A stretch of 64,000 nucleotides of DNA, taken from assembly GCA_045837725.1 (NCBI GenBank), contig JBEWZL010000301.1, forward strand, positions 1 to 64,000. The letters run 5' to 3'. This document shows, in pieces, positions 24,425-40,343 of this stretch (the first letter of the stretch is position 1; each line of letters opens with the position of its first letter). This DNA is from Vermamoeba vermiformis (Eukaryota > Tubulinea > Echinamoebida). Both the position numbers and the translations under genes were made by a program. Below the pieces are notes generated by a model that did no database searches, was not told the DNA's origin, and saw nothing but the letters and a program-made list of their open reading frames with translations.

Positions 24425-26151
24425 ATGGCCGATAATAGTTTTCCCAATTATACGGAACAGAAATACGTGGCCTCGATGCTCTTAGGTACGAGCCTACTCC
24501 TGATCCAAATGAAATTAATTTTTAATATTACGCAGCTGCCGTAGGCGATGCTCTAGGCTATAAAAACGGGGATTGGGAGTTCTGCACAAGTGGTAATAAT
24601 AGTTTTCATAATTTTTAAAAATATTCTAAATGAGTTTTCTCGATCAGGATCTGTTATGCACGCGGAAGCTGAATCTTACGGTGGAATTAATGCCATTAAA
24701 ATTAACAAATATGATTGGATGGTCAGCGATGACACGGTCATGCATATTGCAACAGCGAAGGCGCTCCTTGGCTGGGAAACTACGGTAGATTTGCTAAACT
24801 TGACATTTTCCGCTTGCTTGCTCTTAATTATAAAATCAACTCTACTATAGGACAAGAAAGATCTCTACGATTTATTATGCGACGAATACGTCGAGTGCTG
24901 GAAAGACATGGACGGTCGTGCGGCTGGTGTTCAATGTGGTGAAGCGATGCCGTACTTGGAACAAGGTAATCTCAATGGGATACCCTTACAATATTATATT
25001 ATCGAGCCGCAGCTTTTTGGCTTAGCTGTTAAGAATTGAACGAGACCCGTGACATGTCCCCATAAAATTTTATTAACTTTAATTTTATTAACAAGGTGAA
25101 TGGGGCTTAGTTCCTTATTCGAACCGTGCTGGTGGATGCGGTGCCAGTAAGTAATTATGATTAATTTGAAAATCTCGCCGCGGATAACTTACTGGCAATT
25201 CGAACAGCGATGAGAGCCATGTGCATTGGCTTGTTCTACTACAAACCCGAACAATTAGACGATTTGATCGCTGTGTCAGTCGAGTCAGGTCGCATGACGC
25301 ATAATCATCCGACCGGATTTTTAGGGGCTGTAGCGGCTGCCGTATTCACTAGTTACGCCGTACAAGGCAAGCCAGTCGATGACTGGGGCAGGTTGCTCGT
25401 GACTGAAGTGTTGCCCAAGACGTACGCGTACTTGAAAGCTTCTGAACGAGATTACGAGGCCTACACACGTGACGAGAAAGTCTTTAAGTATTTTGAAAAT
25501 AACTGGTACGTACGTTTTTTTTACAGTTGTGGCCCTTTGACACGTGTCAAATAATCATTCCCGACAAATTACTCGGATTGGGGCCTGTGACACCTGTCAT
25601 CTGTCTATGAACACACTGATTGAGCTTTATTTTGTAGGCAGACTTATCTCGCTCTGCGCGGCATTGCAGAACCAGGCCACGGTCCAGCTAAGTTCCCCGA
25701 GCAGTACGGCGTCAAAGAGCGAGATCGCTACTACAAGAGCATTTCGTTCTCGGGCATGGGTGGCAGTTCAGGCCACGACAGCGTGATCATTGCCTACGAC
25801 GCGTTGTTGGGCAGTGGCGACGATTGGACTGAATTTCTGCGGCGAGGAGGTACGATTTAGCCGTTAATACTGTTGCGCACGAATATTAAGCAATACTTTT
25901 ATGTCAGCGTTGCACGGCGGTGATTCGGACTCGACCGGATCCATCGGTGCTGCGTGGTGGGGAGTACTCTATGGCCTACAGTAAGCAATACTAGTATTTT
26001 TTCGTGATATAAGTGCTCCGCATTATTTACGTATTTTTCTAGCAACGTGCCGTACAATCACTACCAAAACGTAGAGAAACGAAATATTGTTGAAAGGTTG
26101 GGAAAGCAGCTGTTTGCGAGGACGAATACGGGAGAAATAAATTGTACATAG
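24425..26151 (+). CDS. ADPRH: ADP-ribosylarginine hydrolase (ADPRH/ARH1-like)
   Basis: Nine exons join to 370 aa: 24425-24485, 24536-24592, 24648-24784, 24851-24965, 25096-25146, 25208-25505, 25638-25849, 25908-25980 and 26043-26151. Vertebrate ADPRH is about 357 aa. Metal-binding motifs are present: GDALGY near the N-terminus, [17 protein letters not shown], and the second Asp pair in [34 protein letters not shown] and the C-terminal [18 protein letters not shown] helix also match ARH1. The enzyme removes ADP-ribose from arginine side chains in the cytosol, reversing mono-ADP-ribosylation by endogenous or bacterial toxins. The match is stronger to ARH1 than to ARH3. Confidence 0.92.
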
Positions 26152-26359
26152 TAAGTCATTCCCAATTATACGGACCTCAAACGCTTTCTATTGAAAAATT
26201 CGTTGCTGGATACATATAAGGAGCATTCTCAAACTCTGTAATTAGGCATACTATTTAAAAATAATTGTGGGCCTTTCCCAGCAGTTCACGCTTGTGATTT
26301 TTTGCCATAATTGTTTATTTAGTTTTTAATATTTTTGATTCAAGTACCGCACAACCACC

Positions 26360-28221
26360 ATGCAGAACCATGAAAATATGATTCGAAGGTTGCGCGAGGC
26401 TTTACCAATTTGGTTATTATTCATTTATTGCACATCCGTGGCAGTTACAGCTGATTTCGTAATCTCCGCGCCAAATATAGCAGCCGATCGTCTAGCCTTT
26501 CAAGGAACAGGTTCTGTATCATTGTCTGAAATAACTCTTTCATTGGCGCAGAACAATACGGCATCCATTGCCTTTTGGAAGGACACCCAAAACGTCCTCG
26601 ATGGATTTAAAGCTGCAGTATTATACACCAGTTCTGCTTGCGATACTCAGGGATATTCAGGAGGAGACGGGTCAGTACTGGTCTTAACGAATCCAAAAAT
26701 AATTCAAAATTAAATTGAATTAATTTTAAATCTGCAGATTCACCTTCTTCTTCACCACCTCGAATAGTGTCACGGATTATCTCACTTGGGGAGGAACTTT
26801 TGGTCTTTTTCAAAAACGAAGTATCGCGATGGTCGGATTGGATTTGTTTCAAGGACGGATCGTCTACAAAGCAACGTGAGTTTATTGCTAGGCTCAAAAA
26901 TCTTAATTAACAAATACCGAATTTACCGTTAAATAACACATTTTTGTGCACAGTAACGCCAGTACTTGGTTGGGATCCAATTTCGACTCCTATTCTGTTG
27001 CTGCGCTCAGGACCTGGCGATGCATTCCCGAACCAGTCTACGTTCAACTTGAATATACACCTCCAATATTCAGGGTAATCTTGGGAGAGTATAAACTTAA
27101 AATTGACTTTGCGTTAGATCTCGAGCAACGTGAGCGCACTGGACGTTTCCGTTACAATGGACTTGAACGACTACTTTGCACCGTCCACACAACTATACGT
27201 AGGGTTGAGTGCTTCCACTGGCAATGCGTACATGAAACAATCGATTACCTATTGGGAATACTCTGGCAGTACGTCACAATCCAATTTTGTTGAAATTTCG
27301 TCCGAAAGTCTTACACGTTTGCGTTATCGTATAATCTAATGATGTTTGGTTTTAGCTCCGCCAGTGGATCAAGTCATTCCTATCCTCGAGTGCTACGAGA
27401 AAAGACAAAACGATTACGTCGCTTACATGGGCTTCAACAACCCCACGGCAAACCAACTGACGTATGAAATTGGCGTTGAAAATCAGTTCACTCCAGCACC
27501 GCAAAATCGAAATCAACCGACCATCTTTCCTGCGGGCAGATCTCGTACGTATTGATCTTTGCAATAACTTCCCCTGCGACGGATTAATCTGAGTTGGATA
27601 GAGTTCTATCCTTTGAATGCGTATCAATTTGTGTGGGATGGATCCGAGGTGACATGGACTTTATCGTCCAACTTTGTCAAGTTCGACGGCTTCAACCCCG
27701 CTCATTTATGCCCTACAACACTGAATATCGTGATCGTCTTTGGAACAACGGCCCAGTTGAGCGATGCACAGGTCACTGCCATCTCACAATCCATTGCAAA
27801 TTTTATGGGAATTTCAGCGATACGTGTCACTTTCCAAAGCATAAGTTACGTACCAGTAGTAGCGAAGCGCTCGTATATGCAAGGAGCGTCGCAAGGCACT
27901 CTCGAGCTCGAGATTGGCGGAACAACTGAGCAAACCCAGAACGAGCCCTCAGCGGCGGAAGCGGTGCAAAAGTTTGTTGAAGGCGCTGCAAATACCACCG
28001 CTGTCAATGAAGTGCTCAATCCCGTTGGCGTGCAAAACGTAGAATTCATTTCGACCAATCCCAAGTCAACAGGCACTGAAGGTACTGGCACGTTAGTGGC
28101 ACCAGCTCCCACGGCCGCACAACCTACCTCGACTAGCAATGGAATTTCTTTCGCGAATGCGTTGAATCATTTCAATCTAGTTGCGATGATCGTAATGGCT
28201 ATTTTACTGAATATTAGATAA
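26360..28221 (+). CDS. Secreted L-type lectin-like protein, probable GPI anchor
   Basis: Six exons join to 509 aa: 26360-26670, 26738-26875, 26954-27074, 27118-27268, 27356-27544 and 27602-28221. A signal peptide (LPIWLLFIYCTSVAVTA) leads a legume/L-type lectin fold. Its hallmarks are GGDGFTFFF, GGTFGLFQKRSIAMVGLDLF and the YVGLSASTG motif. A second domain follows (ILECYEKRQNDYVAYMGFNN, QPTIFPAGR, FVWDGSEVTWTL), a Cys-containing beta module seen in many secreted proteins. A Ser/Thr/Pro-rich stretch and a hydrophobic end (HFNLVAMIVMAILLNIR) suggest GPI processing. It may bind glycans on prey or kin cells. An alternative frame in exon 3 looks superficially plausible but breaks intron phase. Confidence 0.78.
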
Positions 28222-28353
28222 TGTTGTAATAAAACAAATCTCCTGATGTAAATTTAGTTCGTACTACGCGCCTCTTTGATTAATTTGTTTTTTTATTTAC
28301 AAGGGTTGTTGATTGATAAATACAATAATGATTGCTCATTCACATCATTAGTT

Positions 28354-33093
<4,740 letters not shown>

Positions 33094-33986
33094 GTTTGTT
33101 CTCAACCACTCGTTTATAATTTAATAAATAAATCTCGTTCAATTTGTTTTATACCTTCCTTCTCGAAGCCGCGACACGTGATGTTGTAGTAACGTTGATA
33201 CGGCGAGGTACGGTGGCTGACAAACGTCAGATCCAAAAAAGGAAACTGGGGCCCGGCGATGTACTAGAAGGCTCCAGTAAGGTACTGCTCGATTGCTCGG
33301 AAAAAGGGCTATTGGAAGGGAGCTAATGTCGATTAAACCGAGCAAAGCGGAGGACCCGAGATTCGCCGGGGTTGGGACGAAAATAACGCAGAGATCGATA
33401 AAATGAGGTGAAAATGACATAGAGTGGTGAAAAATAGCATAAAACAATTGTTACCGAGCGTTATGACGCAAATCAAGATAACGGCCGCAGCATCTGGAAA
33501 AAAAATTCATACGCAAAGCTAACTAATTTAGGCGATGGGTATATTGACAGGAGAGAATAAGACGTACCTCATAGCGGTATAGATCCATACTAAATTGTTT
33601 GTGTATTCCTCCGTTGAGCTCGTAAGAGGAGCGAAACTGTGGGATCTGCACAAGATCCACTCCGCGGAGTGAATTTTGCCTTGCCCCGTTGTGCTACAAA
33701 ACCTGCAACCGAAAATTTTGTTAGAAGAGATTTTGTGAGAGCATATTAGAACAAACTGCTGCGAAGAACTACTCGAGTAGCATTCTATCGCATCTGGAGA
33801 ATTAATTAACGGTAAATCTGGAAGGAAAACTAGATTTTATAAATTATTGATAAGAGCCCACCGACAAGTTCTTTCTATATACCTTACTTACTCATTTCAG
33901 ACCCAATGCTGCAGCATTTCTCAAAGATCGGGTAGTCGGCTTCAATTTCTCAATCTTGCTCGCTCTTGGTGGAAACTATCTACATT
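33094..33986. promoter_or_regulatory. Intergenic region upstream of the ABC transporter
   Basis: About 890 bp holding the transporter promoter and the 3' flank of the SANT/C2H2 gene. It contains a perfect 14-bp palindrome CACTCCGCGGAGTG at 33,658-33,671, immediately preceded by the hairpin GGATCT...AGATCC. No gene is supported; the open frames at 33,139-33,447 (minus) and 33,144-33,326 (plus) have no features. Confidence 0.45.
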
Positions 33987-35432
33987 TTATACATTGTTCA
34001 TATTAACACTATCTTCGCTTTGGTTTGGCACTTGATCTGTAACTTCTGTAGTCTGATCTGTTTGGATGACATGTGCTTGAACAGTAGCGTGCTGCAATTC
34101 TATGAATAAGATGCCTTAGTATCGCCTACTGGCAATGTAATGTATTCTTACCCTCTGTGCTATTAGGCGGAGCCTGCATGTAAATATATTGAAGTTGTGC
34201 CTCCCTGTACACGCGATCAGCTCTCTTGTTGGGCAATTAAAATTAATGAATATGGTACTTACAGGCCATTAATTCCGTTAAGAGGGAATAGCAACTGAAT
34301 CGCTTGACTCGCGGCGTTCGCATCCAAGTTTTGAGTGACGTCCTCGGATGTGGCGTTCCCATTACTATCTACAGCGGCCAACTATAATCGCAGGTATTAT
34401 TACAACGGTAAAGAATAGTATATGGGCGACACCTCCATGGTGATGCAGGTAGCGCAACTAATAGATAAGCAAAGGAAAGATAGAAAAACTTACGCCAAGA
34501 CCCGGGATCTGAATGTAGTGCGTGGCGCTCGTTTGGAGATTGATTGGAACGAGCTGAGGATTGACTCGTTGCAAGCCCGGTGATGAAGGTGGCGTTCTGA
34601 CCTCGCCAATCATGTTACTGTAATAAAGGTTAGATTTGAGAAAAAGCAAGTTGCAGATTTACTCGTTCGAAGGTGATCCCATTGGAGGGCTATGGCTGTA
34701 CCTTGGTGCCTGCTGGACGTAATCGCCGAGCTCTCTATGCTTCGTCCTATAGTGGAATTTTAAGGCCCCTTCTGTTCCATAAGCACGAGGACAATCTTCT
34801 GCAGGACACTACAAAGGCAGTCAGCACGTGATCGGCCGATCGAAGGGTGAACTTACCTTGTATTTTCTCTGCACTGCTGTTGCTTTCTTACGTTGTCTCT
34901 TCTTAGCGCGTCCATCCTCGTCATCATTACTCTTCGGGTCGCTCAGCTGATCGCCAGATTGGGACAACGCATCTTGAGAGCCGCTTTGTGCTTCTGGTTT
35001 GAATGCATTGACTAATAAATCTAATCTGCACAAGAACAGGTACCATGCCTCGCATTCCTATGAGCGAGCGTTAATAAGTGACTGTTACAGCGTCGATCGG
35101 CACTGTAAATCTGCTCGATGATTGTCGCTTTCCATTTACGTCAAATAAATTCGCAATAATTAATATCAGATAGAGTGCACGTACTGAGGCATTTTTTGTG
35201 CCAGTTCTTTGAGCAGCTGTATGAAAATTTCTTTCCGTTTTATATTCGTTCAAAAACAACTCGCTTTCTGCTTCTGACCATGGCACCTGTGCATATATAA
35301 CGCGTTAAAAATATTCATATTAAAATATTATTTATAATAGCATAGCGGAGCTGTCCGGATGCGGGAGGCACTTACACGTGCTAGATCAATTGGAAAGCCA
35401 GTAAATGAGCGGTCAGTTGGTACAACAGACAT
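33987..35432 (-). CDS. SANT/Myb-like plus C2H2 zinc-finger protein, putative regulator
   Basis: Eight exons join to 304 aa: 35432-35376, 35286-35185, 35057-34857, 34808-34663, 34617-34494, 34381-34263, 34204-34152 and 34099-33987. Near the N-terminus, VPWSEAESELFLNEYKTERN and AAQRTGTKNASECEAWY look like a SANT/Myb-type helix bundle (WSEAE, GTK, ECEAWY). A basic stretch (RAKKRQRKKATAVQRKYK) resembles a nuclear localisation signal. It leads into one C2H2 finger: CPAEDCPRAYGTEGALKFHY followed by RTKH. The rest is rich in Pro, Gln, Asn and Ser and looks disordered (SPPMGSPS, RTPPSSPG, QTDQTTEVTDQ). It probably binds DNA; targets are unknown. The SANT assignment is weaker than the zinc finger. Confidence 0.72.
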
Positions 35433-35759
35433 ATTTATATTAATGTGCTATATTCATAACTGTTGTTCTTGTCTGCTGCGGGCCTGAAAAATTACCTCGC
35501 GACCTTGCGCAAATTTCTTGTTATCGTTGCCAAAGCTCTCAAGACCACCATATAGACTATTAAAGCAATGGTAAGTAATGTAACTCCAACGCACGATGAG
35601 GGAACAAGGACAAGCTCGGAATAATTCCATCTGGAAGAAATGCGCAAGCCAATCCAATTTAATTTTATTTAATTTAAGAAATTACAAATTATTGATTATA
35701 CAATCGTGTGATCACATAAAATTAATTTTTTGGCAAGCACAATTCTCAATAAATTTATT
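35433..35759. promoter_or_regulatory. Divergent intergenic region
   Basis: About 327 bp between the SANT/C2H2 gene and the HPt gene. An open frame on the minus strand at 35,454-35,657 has no recognisable content. No specific promoter motif was identified. Confidence 0.4.
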
Positions 35760-36252
35760 ATGCAGGACTTAAATGCTCTCGAGCAATTTTCCATGCAAGA
35801 TCTGCGCGCAATTAGCGAGGGTGACGCAGATATAGAAATAGCAGCTATTGAAAGTTTTTTGGAATCGACGCCCGAAGAGCTGGTCAAACTACGAACAGCC
35901 TTAGCACAAAATAATCCTAAGGACTCTTCGATCTATTCTCATTCAATTAAAGGAGCAAGCAAATATGTAGGAGCTAATAGGGTAAGTTATTTATAGCAAT
36001 TTAATTTAAATTCGCCACGCGCTTTTGATATTTTTGGATCGCGTTAAATTTGGTTACAATCTCCCACTATCTCCAACAACCTTTAACTATACTAATGCTA
36101 AATATATCACTTAGTTAACAAAATTATCATCGGTTTTGGAAGAGCTTTGCAAAGAAGGCAAGCTTGATGAAGTAAGAACATTTATTCCGTTGCTCGAAAA
36201 AGAAATTAAAGAAGTTGGCGAGCTGCTGAACAAATACAAATCTACACTATAG
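35760..36252 (+). CDS. Histidine-containing phosphotransfer (HPt) protein
   Basis: Two exons (35760-35981 and 36115-36252) join to 119 aa, the size of a free-standing HPt module such as Ypd1 or RdeA. The four-helix core carries SHSIKGASKYVGA, where the His of HSIKG is the expected phospho-acceptor (HxxKG). The flanking helices (ISEGDADIEIAAIESFLEST, LVKLRTALAQ and LEKEIKEVGELLNKYKSTL) match the family. HPt proteins shuttle phosphate from hybrid histidine kinases to response regulators. A multi-PAS sensor gene lies at the other end of this window, but no direct link is shown. The first in-frame ATG is 35,760. Confidence 0.88.
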
Positions 36253-36520
36253 TTAGCTTAACAATGTATTACTACTATTGGCTCGGGTATTATTGAGATC
36301 CTGGCCTTCTCGGAACATTTTATTTATCTTGTACGATCATTCATTGTAAAATAAAGTCTTTGTCGTACCAAATTTTTATAGTACGTACTGTAGCCAAATA
36401 ATACTAGTTTAGTACGATCCGTAGCCGCTTTTTCTTCTTGGCGCCTTACCTTTTTTTTGTCGGTTCGATTTTCCTCTTAGTTGACCGAATTGCTGGCTTG
36501 CATCACATTTGATAGCAGAA

Positions 36521-38896
36521 ATGAATAAGCTACAATTTGCTTTATTTATCTTCGCTGCGCTTATTCTGGCGACTATCAATGCGAGGATCACGAACCAGAG
36601 GGAGAAAGTTCCAAAACAGTTTGAAATACTCACACGAACGGCTCCAAATCAAATTCATGAATTTAGAATAGCATTGAAGCAAAGGAATACTGATATTTTA
36701 GAGGTAGGAGACTTAATCCGAATTTTCAAGATTTTTTTCTTTTTTTCCTTTATTTATGATATTCGGTTGATTTTGCTAGCAATCCAATTGTTATTTAAAA
36801 TAATGGCAACTCATTAGTACTAATTAATTCATTTTTTAGGCAACTTTGTTGGATGTATCAGATCCAGAGTCGAAAAACTACGGTAAGCCCAACACGACAT
36901 ACAGCTTTATAACATTTGACAAGGCAAATGGTGGTCAAAAGACCGTATTTTGGATTTGATTGCACCCACAGAAAGCGAAATTAAACCGGTTGTGGATTGG
37001 CTCAAGTCGAGTGGTGTGCAGCAGATCGATGTCTCAGGCCGTGACGTCATCAAAGTAGTTGCGCCAGTGCGTGTGATAGAACGCATGTTCCAAACAACAA
37101 TGTACAACTTCAGATCAAAACAGACGGGTACGTACAAATCTGATCGGATCCTTGACCTGCTACGATTGCTGATGAACAGCAACCTTAGTTACTTAGGGAA
37201 TTAATATGTAACAAAAAAAACATCACGAATATTTTTTCGGCTTTACTAGGCTAATCCCAATTTTTTTTATCGTAGGCAAGATCTTCCCTCGTGCATTTGG
37301 TTCGATTAACGTCCCAGATCACCTTAACATTATTGAAATGGTGAGTGGCCTCACTGAGCTAGTGCCAAAACCAAAGAGATTGAAGAGAAACACCGAAACA
37401 ACAAAAGAAAAACGTGGAGTCGCTCGAGCGACGGATCCGTTAGGAGTTATTTACCCAGGAATCCTGCGTAAAATGTATGATCTACCGTCACAATTTCCAG
37501 TCAATCCGAACAGTTCTCTTGGCCTCATTGAATTTCAAAGCGACCAATCGTTCACTTTCTTTGACTTAAATGCTTTCAATGAAATAGTGTCCGAGAACGT
37601 CACCGTGAATGAAAATAACATTATTGGTGAATTTGGTGGTTCTGACACCGAATCATCTCTCGACGTACAGGTAAATATCTATCATAACTATAAACAATAT
37701 TTTTCTTGTTCTTTACACCTTAAAATATTGAACATAACTATTATATTATATTAATTGCTATTACAGTATGGCGGAGCAATAGCGTTAAATACAACACTGT
37801 GGTTTTGGACGGTCGACAGTTGGATGTACGAGTTTGCCACGCAAATATTTGCAGCTCAGAACTACCCACTCGTCGTGTCAATGTCGTGGGGCTGGCCTGA
37901 AGACCAGCAATGTCAAATCACAGCCACTTGCGTAACAAATAATACTCAAGGTTCATATGGCTACGTGAGGAGGGTCAATATCGAGTTCGCGAAGTTAGGA
38001 CTGAAAGGAATCACGCTATTGGCTGCTTCAGGCGATCTAGGTGCGCCTGGTGATGGAAATTCCGAATGTACTGGTGGTCTTTCGACGTCATTTCCTGGCT
38101 CCTCACCGTGGGTCACGAGTGTTGGAGCAACAATGCTGGTCTACGTTCATACCGTACCAAAGAACGTGACCAATCAACCGCCTATTTGTTCTCAGTAAGT
38201 GCTCGTATGTAGTCAATCATATGCTGATTATATTTTCAGAATGTATTGCGCTCGAACTACAAAAGAAGGCACTTGTACTTACCCCAGTAAGCCGTTTTTT
38301 TATTCCTTAAAACCTAAACCACGAGCTAATTTTATTATGTAATAGCCGCATTGATAACATCTGGTGGAGGGTTTTCAGAAGTGACTTCAACGCCTAATTG
38401 GCAAAGGCAATCTGTCCGCTCGTACTTGACATCGGGCGTACCACTGCCAATTGGTCATTTTAATTCAACTAAACGAGCGTATCCTGATGTTTCCGCAAAT
38501 GGTCACAATTACGTTATTTATCAAGACTCGCCGGCGATTGTCGATGGGTAAGTTCAGTGAAAAAAATCCAATTTCAATCGCAGTACTTACTAATTATTTC
38601 AAAGCACTTCTGCTTCATCGCCAGTTTTCGCTGGAGTCGTTTCATTGCTCAACAGCGTCATGTTGAACAACAACAAGTTTCCGCTGGGCTTCATCAATCC
38701 GTTGTTGTATAAGATGGCTGCTGATGATCCAACGACATTTACAGACATTACAACGGGCAACAACTATTGTACTGAACAGTGCTGTGGTAATGTAGGTTAC
38801 GTTGCAACGAGTGGGTGGGATCCGGTCACGGGCTTGGGCACTCCAGTGTTTTCGAAAATGCGATCGTATATCGAAAAGATGTTTATAAATAAATAG
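36521..38896 (+). CDS. S53 (sedolisin/TPP1-type) serine-carboxyl peptidase, secreted precursor
   Basis: Eight exons join to 597 aa: 36521-36703, 36840-36882, 36924-37127, 37276-37670, 37767-38194, 38240-38286, 38346-38547 and 38605-38896. A signal peptide (LQFALFIFAALILATINA) precedes the pro-domain, recognisable by SDPESKNYGKWWSKDRILDL and the SGVQQIDVSGRD segment. The mature enzyme keeps the sedolisin residues: Glu and Asp in TESSLDVQ (about 269 and 273), Asp in AASGDLGAPGDG (about 364) and Ser in GTSASSPVFAG (about 503). The calcium-site region near the C-terminus reads TSGWDPVTGLGTP. Such enzymes cleave tripeptides or oligopeptides from protein N-termini at acid pH, here probably in lysosomes or food vacuoles. 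Confidence 0.94.
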
Positions 38897-38992
38897 GAGT
38901 CTATGTGGGAGTTCCAAAAACTTGTGATACAATACTGGCCGCAAACGAAAAACTTAATCTTTTTATTTGTATCAAACTGAACACAACCAACG

Positions 38993-40221
38993 ATGTCACA
39001 AACACTCAAACAACTAAAGAAAAATGATAGATCATTCAGTACTTACATATACAAAGTTCTCAAGCAGGTAAATCAATAACGATTAGAACTTTGATCTGAC
39101 GTTTTTTATTGGAAATTAATGCAAATTTATTTTCGCTCCTTGATTTTCATTGTTATATTTACTAGTAATAAATTATTACATCAATTCAATTCAATTAATT
39201 CACGCAACTTTTCTAGGTTCATCCAACTATCGGAATCAGCAATAAAGCTATGGCAATTATGAACACCATTACTTGGTATAATTTTAGAAATATTATACAG
39301 CACGCAGAAGAATTATCAGTAATAGAAAAGAGGGCAACTTTCACATCCAGAGAAATTCAAACTGCAGTTCGCTTAGTCTTGCCAGGTCAACTCGCTAAAC
39401 ATGCAGTATCTGAAGGTAATCTTTACCGCGGTACATTAGCACTACTTATGGACCAGCGATTCACATTAATTTCCAAAAGGTACTAAGGCCGTCACGAAAT
39501 ACTCAGCCACAGGCAAAGGAGCAAATAACCAGCCAGAATCTCGTATCTCACGCGCTGGTTTACAGTTTCCTGGGGGCAGAATTCACCGATTAATCAAAGA
39601 ACAGATTAATTATCAACTGCGAGTCAGCGCTACAGGTCAGATCTCGATCGGATCAGCTTTCTTCACGTGACTCTTATTAACCTCATAATATTATAGCCGC
39701 TGTCTACTTGACAGCTGTTCTAGATTATATTACAGCTGAGGTGTTGGAACTCTCTGGTAATGCTTCCCGGGACATGAAGTAAGTGGATCCGACCGTCAAA
39801 AAGTTCCTTATTCCTAAATTATTCCTGTAGAGTCATTCGAGTTACTCCGCGTCATATACAACTTGCAATTAGAGGCGACGAAGAATTGGATACTTTATTT
39901 CAAAAGTGCATTGTCCCCAGCGGAGGCGTCGTGCCACACATTCATCCGTGGTTGTTGCCACGTGGTTTTAATAACTCCGACAACGGAGAGTGCGAATCCA
40001 GTTCTAGCAACGCCTTTACTTCGACAGGAACTACTTCCTTATTTGGTCAAAGTAACGCACCTGCACCAACTTCTATTTTCGGTTCATTTGGTCAAACAAC
40101 AACTTCAACAAGCACTTTTAGCACATCCGACAAAACACTGAATATGAGCGACCTGCAAACAGCAATTAATAACATTGGATCTGATGACGATGATATAAGC
40201 GGATCTGAAGAGGATTTTTAA
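38993..40221 (+). CDS. Histone H2B-H2A doublet with FG-rich acidic tail
   Basis: Five exons join to 300 aa: 38993-39067, 39217-39415, 39480-39635, 39697-39778 and 39831-40221. Residues 1-92 are an H2B fold almost without an N-terminal tail: [51 protein letters not shown] and [15 protein letters not shown]. After a linker of about 15 residues ([13 protein letters not shown]) comes an H2A fold (about 113-215): [36 protein letters not shown] and [18 protein letters not shown]. Acidic-patch residues (AEVLEL, GDEEL) persist. Residues 216-300 are Ser/Thr/Asn-rich with FG pairs ([13 protein letters not shown]) and end in [12 protein letters not shown]. Every intron is phase-consistent, so both folds lie on one transcript. 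It would form an intramolecular H2A-H2B dimer; role unknown. Confidence 0.93.
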
Positions 40222-40343
40222 GGAAAGGCGTTTGAACGCAGATAGCTATATTATTAACTAATAAAAATTGGCTTCTATTTTAGTACGTTGAAGTTAAAAA
40301 CGTGCAATTTTTGGGATCAAAACAATTAATCAGATGAATCAAA

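Noticed and set aside
26954-27074. A frameshift inside exon 3 of the lectin gene
   Set aside because: A second frame (DAFPNQSTFNLNIHLQYSG) looked lectin-like, but using the acceptor at 27,117 keeps all intron phases consistent in the first frame, so no frameshift is needed.
33139-33447. A short minus-strand gene upstream of the ABC transporter
   Set aside because: No domain, no splice partners and no conserved composition; it lies in the promoter region.
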